NCBI GenBank assembly: GCA_944363895.1
Contig: CALVVP010000111.1
Span: 1-24,978 of the forward strand
Length of the DNA stretch: 24,978 nt
Reading direction: 5' to 3'
Origin: an uncultured Bacilli bacterium
GTDB lineage: Bacteria > Bacillota_I > Bacilli_A > RF39 > UBA660
How positions within the stretch are numbered: the stretch's first letter is position 1; each line of letters starts with the position of its first letter. A program made the translations under genes and the position numbers. The notes under the pieces are model-generated. The model worked only from the letters and a program-made list of their open reading frames with translations, ran no database searches and was not told the origin of the DNA. Below, in pieces: positions 19,912-24,978 of the stretch.

Positions 19912-22284
19912 ATGATAAGTTTAAATTGGGTTAAAGATTATATCGATATAAATGATCAAGATTTAAACGAGCTAGCTTTAAAAATTACTAAAGCTGGCAT
20001 TAATGTCGAAGCAGTAATAAGTAATAAAATTGACCATTTAGTAATCGGTGAAGTAATTGATTGTATCGATCATCCTGATAGTGACCATTTACACATTTGT
20101 CAAGTTAATGTAGGAACTGAAATTAAGCAAATAGTTTGTGGCGCTTCTAATGTTCGTAAAGGAATTAAAGTCATTGTGGCTCTACCAGGAGCTGTTTTAC
20201 CAGGAAACTTTGAAATTAAGAAAAGTAAGATTCGCAATGCCGAATCTAATGGCATGATCTGTGCTTTATATGAATTAGGTTTAGAGGAAAAAACCGAAGA
20301 AACTTATAGTAAAGGCATTTATGAATTAGATAGTAAAGCTAAAGTTGGTGAAGATCCTTTAAAATATTTAGGTTTAGAAGATACCTTATATGAATTAGAT
20401 GTTCATAAGCATCGGAATAATGACTGTTATTATCATATTGGTTTTGCTTATGAAATAGCCGCTATTTTAAATAGAAAAGTAACTTTACCAATTGATGATT
20501 ATCACGAGATAACAGATGACATTAATAATCATTTTAAATTAGAAGTTAAAACTGATAAATGTCCATATTATTTAGCTAAAATGGTTACCGATGTTAAAAT
20601 AAAAGAGTCACCAGATTTTATTAAAAAAAGATTAGTTGCCGCTGGTATGCGACCAATTAATAATGTTGTCGATATTTCTAATTATGTCATGTTAGAGTAT
20701 GGTCAACCGCTTCATTTTTTTGACAAAGATAAATTAGGGGATTATATTTTAGTAAGAGATGCCGAAGAAGAAGAAAAAATAGTTACCTTAGATGGTAAAG
20801 AAAGAGTATTAAAAAGTACGGATATTGTCATTACTGATGGTAATAAACCTGTTTGTATTGCTGGTGTTATGGGTGGTGAGAATACCGAAGATGATATTAA
20901 TACCAAAAGTATTTTAATTGAAAGTGCGATTTTTGACGCTGTTAGTATTAGAAATACCGCTAATCGGTTGAATTTAAAAAGTGAAGCTTCAATTAGATAT
21001 GGTAAGGGTTTAAATTATGAATATACTTTAAAAGCTATAAATCGAGCTTGCCATTTATTAGAAAAATATGCTGATGCAAAAGTTTTAAAAGGAATGGTAG
21101 TTCATGATAAAATTGATAAAAAACCGAATATTGTTAAATTTAAAGCTAATGATATTAATAAAATATTAGGTATTACAATTAGTCATGAAGACATGGAAGT
21201 AGAACTTAAAAGACTAGATTTTGCTTATGAAGTAAAAGGTGATGATTTTATCGTTACTATTCCTAAAAGAAGATTAGATATTGATCCGAATGTCAATGAT
21301 ATCGCTGAAGAAATCGGCCGTTTATATGGTTATCATAATTTAGTTTCCACCTTACCTAAAACCAATATTAGAAAAGGTGAATATGTCGGTAATGTTAAAT
21401 ATCGGAAAATTATTTCTAAAAGATTACGAAGTTTAGGTTTAAATGAAGTTAAAACTTATACTTTAGTTTCTCGGGAAATGGCTGATTTATTTAAATATGA
21501 TAATAAAGAAAATATTATTTTACCTAATCCGATGAGTAGCGATAAAGAATATATTAGAACGACTTTAATTCCATCTTTATTAAATGTTTTAAACTATAAT
21601 AAAACACATAAAGTAAATGATATCATGATTTATGAAATAGCGAAAACATATGATATAAACTATCAAGAAACTAGTAAAATATGTGTTTTAATGAAAGGTA
21701 ATTATATTAATAATAATTGGAACAATATTAAAATACCTGTTGATTTTTATTTAATTAAAGGTGTTTTAGAAAATGTTTTAGATTATTTAGGTTTAAAAAA
21801 CCGTTATAGTTTAGTTGTCGCTGATATCCCTAATATGCATCCTGGTATGAGTGCGAAAGTTTTATTAGACCGAAAAGAAATTGGTATTATTGGTCGAATT
21901 CATCCATTATTATCTAAAGATGATATTTATTTATTTGAAATTAATATGGATGCTTTAATGACAAATATTAAACCTTTAAAATATAAAGAGGTATCTAAAT
22001 ATCCAAGTATTAATAAAGATTTAGCTTTTATCGTTAAAAAAGATGTTAATGCTAATGAGATAATTGATGTGATTAAAAAATCGGCTGGACGATTATTAAC
22101 TAATATTGAAGTGTTTGATGTTTATACTGGTGAGAAATTAGCTAGTGATGAAAAATCAATTGCTTATTCATTAACATTTAACGATTCAACTAAGACTTTA
22201 ACAGAAGAAGAAATTAATACTTTATTTGAAAAAATAATTAAGGATGTTGAAAGCAAATTAGATGCGAAATTAAGAAATATGTAG
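19912..22284 (+). CDS. pheT: Phenylalanyl-tRNA synthetase beta subunit
   Basis: A 790-residue partner of PheS that binds tRNA and edits mischarged Tyr. In order it has a tRNA-binding EMAP-like domain (about 40-150, 'VIGEVIDCIDHPDSDHL'), the B3/4 editing domain (about 200-380), B5 (about 400-475, 'FKANDINKILGI'), a catalytic-like core, and the C-terminal FDX-ACB anticodon-binding domain (about 697-790, 'YPSINKDLAFIVKKDVNANE'). The ATG follows the pheS stop without a gap. The gene is intact, but its last 45 codons (with stop) and 18 bases beyond are duplicated at 23735-23887, on the far side of an inserted cassette. Confidence 0.98.
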   Translation: MISLNWVKDYIDINDQDLNELALKITKAGINVEAVISNKIDHLVIGEVIDCIDHPDSDHLHICQVNVGTEIKQIVCGASNVRKGIKVIVALPGAVLPGNFEIKKSKIRNAESNGMICALYELGLEEKTEETYSKGIYELDSKAKVGEDPLKYLGLEDTLYELDVHKHRNNDCYYHIGFAYEIAAILNRKVTLPIDDYHEITDDINNHFKLEVKTDKCPYYLAKMVTDVKIKESPDFIKKRLVAAGMRPINNVVDISNYVMLEYGQPLHFFDKDKLGDYILVRDAEEEEKIVTLDGKERVLKSTDIVITDGNKPVCIAGVMGGENTEDDINTKSILIESAIFDAVSIRNTANRLNLKSEASIRYGKGLNYEYTLKAINRACHLLEKYADAKVLKGMVVHDKIDKKPNIVKFKANDINKILGITISHEDMEVELKRLDFAYEVKGDDFIVTIPKRRLDIDPNVNDIAEEIGRLYGYHNLVSTLPKTNIRKGEYVGNVKYRKIISKRLRSLGLNEVKTYTLVSREMADLFKYDNKENIILPNPMSSDKEYIRTTLIPSLLNVLNYNKTHKVNDIMIYEIAKTYDINYQETSKICVLMKGNYINNNWNNIKIPVDFYLIKGVLENVLDYLGLKNRYSLVVADIPNMHPGMSAKVLLDRKEIGIIGRIHPLLSKDDIYLFEINMDALMTNIKPLKYKEVSKYPSINKDLAFIVKKDVNANEIIDVIKKSAGRLLTNIEVFDVYTGEKLASDEKSIAYSLTFNDSTKTLTEEEINTLFEKIIKDVESKLDAKLRNM

Positions 22285-22302
22285 CATTTTCTTTGCTTTT
22301 TC
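22150..22302 (+). repeat. Left copy of 153-bp direct repeat (3' end of pheT)
   Basis: Matches 23735-23887 with one mismatch (C at 22202, A at 23787; Thr versus Lys). It covers the last 44 codons, the TAG and 18 downstream bases. Homology ends sharply on both sides. Confidence 0.96.
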
Positions 22303-22346
22303 ATTTTACAAATTAAATAGCAAACCATAAATTTTCGCAAAAGTAA

Positions 22347-22374
22347 TTGACATATGAGATTATTAGTGTATAAT
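22347..22374 (+). promoter_or_regulatory. Promoter of the AbiF-type gene
   Basis: Consensus TTGACA (22347-22352), 16-bp spacer, TATAAT (22369-22374). Unlike most promoters in the window it lacks a TGn extension at the normal position. The expected start of transcription is about 22381, the first base of the hairpin repeat. Confidence 0.82.
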
Positions 22375-22380
22375 TATATG

Positions 22381-22420
22381 TAATTGGTACTCAGGAAACT
22401 TTAGAAGCCCTGAGTCAATT
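22381..22420 (+). repeat. Hairpin repeat copy 1 in the abiF leader
   Basis: A 40-nt segment identical to 23332-23371. It folds as AATTG/CAATT, a 2-nt bulge, then ACTCAGG/CCTGAGT around a 13-nt loop. It begins at the predicted transcription start and ends seven bases before the GGAGG site of the gene. It has no strong T-run, so it is not an obvious terminator. Confidence 0.9.
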
Positions 22421-22436
22421 TTATTTGGAGGTAAAT

Positions 22437-23303
22437 ATGAAGGAATATAAAAGTAACGAAGAATTATTAGATTATCTAATATCTAAAGGTGTTATTGTCA
22501 AAAATAGGAAACTGGCTTTGAATAATATACAAAAATATACTTATTATTCTATTGTGAACACTTATAAAGAGGTGTTTAAAGTTAATAATAAATATATGAA
22601 TAATGTTACTTTTGAAGAAATATTTGCCTTATATGATTTTGATAAAAATTTAAAGAGTATATTTTTAAAATATACGTTAGAAATTGAACAAGTTATTAAA
22701 TCACTTATTGCCAATACTATTTCAGAAAAATATGGTATTAAAGATTATTTGCAATATGATTGTTTTGATATAAACGCCAATAAAGATTCTATTGATAATA
22801 TGATTTTAAGCATAGAAGAAGAGATAAATAAAAATTATGGAAAGCATGCTGCTATAACACATTATAAAGATGTTTATGGATTTATTCCGCCATTTGTGCT
22901 GGTTAAAATAATGACAATAGGACAAATTAGTAGATATTATGGATTACTTAAGCAAGCTGATAGGCAAAGTGTTAGTAAATATTTTAAAATATCTGATAAA
23001 TTGTTAAGACAACTCCTTTTTAATATAACTTTAGTTCGCAATTTTAGTGCTCATAACAACAGACTATATACATTTCATAGTAAATTTTTTATAAGTTTTA
23101 AATCAATAGATAAATCATATAATGTTATAGATAAATCAACAAATCTATATATGGTTATGAAAGGTATGGAAAAATTATTGGATAATAGTAAGAAAAAACA
23201 ATTTATAAATCAAGTTAACAAAGAAATAAATAAATTGGATAAAAAGTTAATAGTTATCGATGTTAAAACAATTTTAAATATTATGGGATTTCCTAATGAA
23301 TAA
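22437..23303 (+). CDS. AbiF/AbiD-type abortive-infection protein with HEPN RNase motif
   Basis: A 288-residue protein of the Abi_2 (AbiD/AbiF) type. The N-terminal part has the family pattern ('NEELLDYLISKGVIVKNRKL', then 'LNNIQKYTYYSIVNTYK' and 'FALYDFDKNLKSIFL'). The middle has 'YGFIPPFVLVKIMTIGQIS', and the HEPN-type R-x4-H motif is Arg201-Asn202...His206 in 'LVRNFSAHNNRLY'. HEPN proteins with this motif are typically RNases, and AbiF/AbiD proteins abort phage infection in lactococci. A TTG at 22425 is in frame but lies in the GGAGG ribosome site; the ATG at 22437 is the start. It is flanked by two identical 40-nt hairpins and ends in its own terminator. A conserved 'abiF RNA motif' beside such genes has been described (recalled, not checked here). 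Confidence 0.88.
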   Translation: MKEYKSNEELLDYLISKGVIVKNRKLALNNIQKYTYYSIVNTYKEVFKVNNKYMNNVTFEEIFALYDFDKNLKSIFLKYTLEIEQVIKSLIANTISEKYGIKDYLQYDCFDINANKDSIDNMILSIEEEINKNYGKHAAITHYKDVYGFIPPFVLVKIMTIGQISRYYGLLKQADRQSVSKYFKISDKLLRQLLFNITLVRNFSAHNNRLYTFHSKFFISFKSIDKSYNVIDKSTNLYMVMKGMEKLLDNSKKKQFINQVNKEINKLDKKLIVIDVKTILNIMGFPNE

Positions 23304-23331
23304 ATTAGCTTCATTTGAATATAATAAATAT

Positions 23332-23371
23332 TAATTGGTACTCAGGAAACTTTAGAAGCCCTGAGTCAATT
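23332..23371 (+). repeat. Hairpin repeat copy 2 downstream of abiF
   Basis: Identical over 40 nt to 22381-22420, starting 29 bases after the abiF-type stop codon and ending just before the terminator. It would be the last structured element of the same transcript before termination. Confidence 0.9.
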
Positions 23372-23374
23372 ATT

Positions 23375-23409
23375 CCTTAATTTTCGATAGAAGAAAATTA
23401 AGGTTTTTT
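23375..23409 (+). terminator. Terminator of the abiF transcript
   Basis: A perfect 11-bp stem CCTTAATTTTC/GAAAATTAAGG (23375-23385 and 23393-23403), 7-nt loop, six T residues. Confidence 0.93.
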
Positions 23410-23734
23410 GGTATGTTATACATGATATATATCTAGTTGATAAAATTTTAATATCTGCACTGATTATTAGAGAAGCATAACGCATCAGTCGTGATGTTTA
23501 GTGCTAAAGGAAATGTGGAACAGAATCAGCGAACAGAAACTAACTATAAGGATGTATAAATAAGATTGCTAAATTAGCTAAAGTTAAATCGTAATTTTGT
23601 GTAGTAAAGCAAGCAGCTAATTGATAAAAATATAGACCATACTATGTTAGAACTTATAGACATTAAAATCGAATCAGATTATAATCAGAATAAATACATA
23701 GATAAAGTTAGTGCGGCTAAGAAATAAAATTCAC
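23410..23734 (+). other. Unexplained right end of the AbiF cassette
   Basis: No gene with a ribosome site is seen. Two short open stretches exist: 22 codons from ATG at about 23494 ('MFSAKGNVEQNQRTE...') and 27 codons at 23644-23727 ('MLELIDIKIESDYNQNKYID'...). They could be scraps of a lost gene such as a recombinase, but no family is identifiable. Weak pairings, for example GCACT near 23457 with AGTGC near 23500 and ACTGAT with ATCAGT inside, leave a structured RNA possible. Confidence 0.35.
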
Positions 23735-23869
23735 GAAAAATCAATTGCTTATTCATTAACATTTAACGATTCAACTAAGACTTTAAAAGAAGAAGAAATT
23801 AATACTTTATTTGAAAAAATAATTAAGGATGTTGAAAGCAAATTAGATGCGAAATTAAGAAATATGTAG
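23735..23869 (+). pseudogene. Orphan 3' fragment of pheT (44 codons)
   Basis: In frame with pheT residues 747-790 and ending at the same TAG (23867-23869). It has one substitution relative to the intact gene (Lys for Thr in 'KTLKEEEIN'). There is no start or ribosome site. It corresponds to the end of the FDX-ACB domain and cannot function alone. It marks the right boundary of the AbiF cassette. Confidence 0.93.
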
Positions 23870-23887
23870 CATTTTCTTTGCTTTTTC
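23735..23887 (+). repeat. Right copy of 153-bp direct repeat
   Basis: 152 of 153 bases match 22150-22302. The copy extends 18 bases beyond the stop codon and includes the -35 hexamer of the next promoter. Confidence 0.96.
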
Positions 23888-23905
23888 TTTTATTTTTGAT
23901 ATAAT
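23877..23905 (+). promoter_or_regulatory. Promoter of the Fic toxin-antitoxin pair
   Basis: TTTGCT (23877-23882), 17-bp spacer, TATAAT (23900-23905) with extended -10 TGA (23897-23899). The -35 lies in the duplicated pheT tail and the -10 lies outside it. Confidence 0.65.
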
Positions 23906-23921
23906 TATTTTAGGTGGTATT

Positions 23922-24131
23922 ATGGATGAATTTTTAGAAGAACAAATTGAATCAGCAATCGGAAATATTGAAATCGAAGGGCATAATATATCAGATAAAG
24001 AAAAAGAATTGATTGTAAAAATTTATAAAAAATATAAAGATCGACTTGGTGATAAAGCGATTGATTCACTTCTTTATGGTTTGGTTGACCAATTAAATTA
24101 CGAGGAACAAGAAAATGCTAAAACAAAGTAA
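23922..24131 (+). CDS. VbhA-type antitoxin of a Fic module
   Basis: A 69-residue protein immediately before and overlapping a fic gene. Its N-terminal helix 'EQIESAIGNIEIEGHNISDK' matches the inhibitory helix of class I Fic antitoxins, (S/T)xxxE(G/N), with Glu-Gly present but Asn where Ser/Thr is usual. That Glu normally reaches into the Fic active site and blocks productive ATP binding. 'DKEKELIVKIYKKY' and the remainder are helical. The ribosome site is AGGTGGT. The 17-base overlap with fic indicates coupled translation, typical of antitoxin-toxin operons. Confidence 0.85.
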   Translation: MDEFLEEQIESAIGNIEIEGHNISDKEKELIVKIYKKYKDRLGDKAIDSLLYGLVDQLNYEEQENAKTK

Positions 24132-24786
24132 TGTTAGTGAGGCTTTGAATACTCAATCAAAATATTGTTACCCTAATAGTGATGTTTTAATTAACAGTCA
24201 AGGAATAAAAGATCAAAATACTTTAGATGCTGTCGAAAGAAGAGTTAGTGCATTAATGCTTTTAGATTTACAAAATAAAAAAATACCTAAAGCTTTAGAA
24301 TTATTTAAAATGGAATATTTATTGAAAATTCATGCTGATGTTTTCGGTTATCTTTATCCTTTTGCAGGGAAAATAAGAACAGAAAATATTACGAAAGGAC
24401 ATACACCTTTTTGTCGCCCGGAATATATTGCTAATTACTTAAAAATGACAATCGACAAAATGAAAGATGATGTTCAAAAAATAAAAACGAAAGAAGAACT
24501 TATCCATTTTTTGGCTTATTATTATTCTGAATTAAACATTATTCATCCTTTTAGAGAGGGCAATGGTAGAGTATTAAGAGAATATCTAAGACAAGTAGTT
24601 GCTTTTCTTTCTTTAAATAATTCTTTAGATTATGAATTAGATTTTTCTAGTGTTGATGAAAATGATAAAAAAAATTTGATAAATGGTTCGATTGTCAGTG
24701 CGGCAACAGGAGAATTAGAATATTTAAATTTATTTTTTGAAAGTACTTTAAAAGAAAAAATAGTTAGTCAATCATTTAAAAGATAA
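24115..24786 (+). CDS. Fic-domain protein (probable AMPylating toxin)
   Basis: A 223-residue protein with the full Fic motif HPFREGNGR at 144-152 (catalytic His144). Upstream is the flap region 'YPFAGKIRTENITKGHTPFC' and the helix 'HFLAYYYSELNIIHPF'. Fic enzymes of this class transfer AMP to target hydroxyls; VbhT-like toxins modify DNA gyrase and topoisomerase IV. The target here is not known. It is expressed with its VbhA-like antitoxin from one promoter and closed by a terminator. The length fits a Fic domain with only a short C-terminal extension and no transport signal. No inhibitory helix is visible in the toxin itself, so control lies with the partner. Confidence 0.93.
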   Translation: MLKQSNVSEALNTQSKYCYPNSDVLINSQGIKDQNTLDAVERRVSALMLLDLQNKKIPKALELFKMEYLLKIHADVFGYLYPFAGKIRTENITKGHTPFCRPEYIANYLKMTIDKMKDDVQKIKTKEELIHFLAYYYSELNIIHPFREGNGRVLREYLRQVVAFLSLNNSLDYELDFSSVDENDKKNLINGSIVSAATGELEYLNLFFESTLKEKIVSQSFKR

Positions 24787-24805
24787 AATTTAGTTTTATC
24801 TTTTT
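24778..24805 (+). terminator. Terminator of the Fic operon
   Basis: AAAAGATAAAA/TTTTATCTTTT (24778-24788 and 24794-24804), 5-nt loop. It begins in the last codons of fic. Confidence 0.85.
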
Positions 24806-24809
24806 ATGT

Positions 24810-24815
24810 TATAAT
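24810..24815 (+). promoter_or_regulatory. -10 element for mutL
   Basis: TATAAT with extended -10 TGT at 24807-24809, 18 bases before the start codon. The -35 region overlaps the terminator and is unclear. Confidence 0.55.
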
Positions 24816-24833
24816 ATTAGTTAGGTGAAGTAT

Positions 24834-24978
24834 ATGAGTAAAATAAGAGTTATGGATGAAATTTTAGCTAACAAAATAGCGGCTGGAGAAGTGGTTGAAA
24901 GATGTGCTTCAGTCGTTAAAGAATTAGTTGAAAATAGTATCGATGCAAATAGTCGTGAAATAAAAATTGAATTAAAAG
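24834..24978 (+). CDS. mutL: DNA mismatch repair protein MutL, 3' end outside the window
   Basis: The first 48 codons of a GHKL ATPase of mismatch repair, running off the right edge. The N-terminus reads 'SKIRVMDEILANKIAAGEVV' and then 'ERCASVVKELVENSIDA', the highly conserved MutL ATP-binding motif I with the catalytic Glu and Mg-binding Asn (KELVEN). The usual Pro after 'VVER' (VVERPASV) is Cys here, a minor oddity. AGGTGAAG precedes the ATG. Confidence 0.95.
   Translation, partial: MSKIRVMDEILANKIAAGEVVERCASVVKELVENSIDANSREIKIELK

Larger units (their letters stand above)
22303..23734 (+). mobile_element. Inserted cassette carrying an AbiF-type HEPN gene
   Basis: A segment of 1,432 bp bounded by the duplicated pheT 3' end. 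It has its own promoter, one Abi gene between two identical 40-nt hairpins, a strong terminator, and 325 bp of unexplained sequence at the right end. No recombinase gene or terminal inverted repeats are recognised. The intact pheT lies left, while the fragment on the right adjoins what looks like the native pheT downstream region leading to the Fic pair. Insertion is inferred from the repeats. Confidence 0.65.

Noticed and set aside
22381..22420. Hairpin repeat as an attenuator-type terminator before abiF
   Set aside because: Only short, interrupted T residues follow, unlike the terminators elsewhere in the window, and the identical copy occurs after the gene next to a separate real terminator.
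23735..23869. pheT fragment as a separate small gene
   Set aside because: No start codon or ribosome site; it is a nearly exact copy of the pheT end.

Overview
The window looks like a chromosomal segment of a very AT-rich Gram-positive bacterium (Bacillota, probably a Bacilli or Mollicutes-related gut-type lineage). The evidence is strong Shine-Dalgarno sites (GGAGG or GGTGA), frequent TTG and GTG starts, a Firmicutes-type LexA, a phenylalanine T-box leader ahead of pheST, TypA, a CBS-DRTGG family II pyrophosphatase, and two sporulation-associated families (SpoIIP and a YqfQ/VrrA-like protein). TGA is used as a stop, so the genetic code is the standard bacterial one.

Layout. 1-579: 3' end of a protein built from near-identical 26-residue repeats. 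611-937: decayed ISL3-type transposase tail. 1116-2198: lexA and a divergent SOS-controlled mini-operon (small HTH protein plus a 46-residue membrane peptide too short for a routine ORF search), with a LexA-type palindrome inside each of the two promoters. 2217-5076: membrane-anchored thermonuclease, typA and a YqfQ-like protein. 5198-7955: a PilC/GspF-like protein with an unusual N-terminal extension, followed by a prepilin peptidase (competence or pilus machinery). 8014-12134: lspA, an RluD-type pseudouridine synthase, a rhomboid protease and an Mn-dependent pyrophosphatase in one tight operon. 12240-13477: spoIIP and a small membrane protein. 13479-15436: an inserted cassette with a COG2865-type (AlbA_2/Schlafen-like plus ATPase-like) gene. 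15566-18653: DNA polymerase IV and three unrecognised genes. 18655-22284: T-box and pheST. 22303-23734: a second inserted cassette with an AbiF-type HEPN gene. 23922-24786: a VbhA/Fic-type toxin-antitoxin pair. 24834 to the end: start of mutL.

The most notable feature is that both accessory cassettes sit directly behind the stop codon of a resident gene, and each is bounded by a direct repeat that duplicates that gene's 3' end: 37 bp exact for the gene after spoIIP, 153 bp with one mismatch for pheT. In each case the intact gene stays on the left, and the orphaned 3' fragment lies on the right with the sequence that appears to be the native downstream region. Neither cassette shows a recognisable integrase or transposase. 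The AbiF cassette also carries two identical 40-nt hairpins. The first lies at the predicted transcription start and the second just before the terminator, so one transcript would begin and end with the same structured RNA beside a predicted HEPN ribonuclease.

Most predicted housekeeping promoters here have an extended -10 element (TGn before the -10 hexamer). All identifications come from reading motifs by eye; no database search was run.
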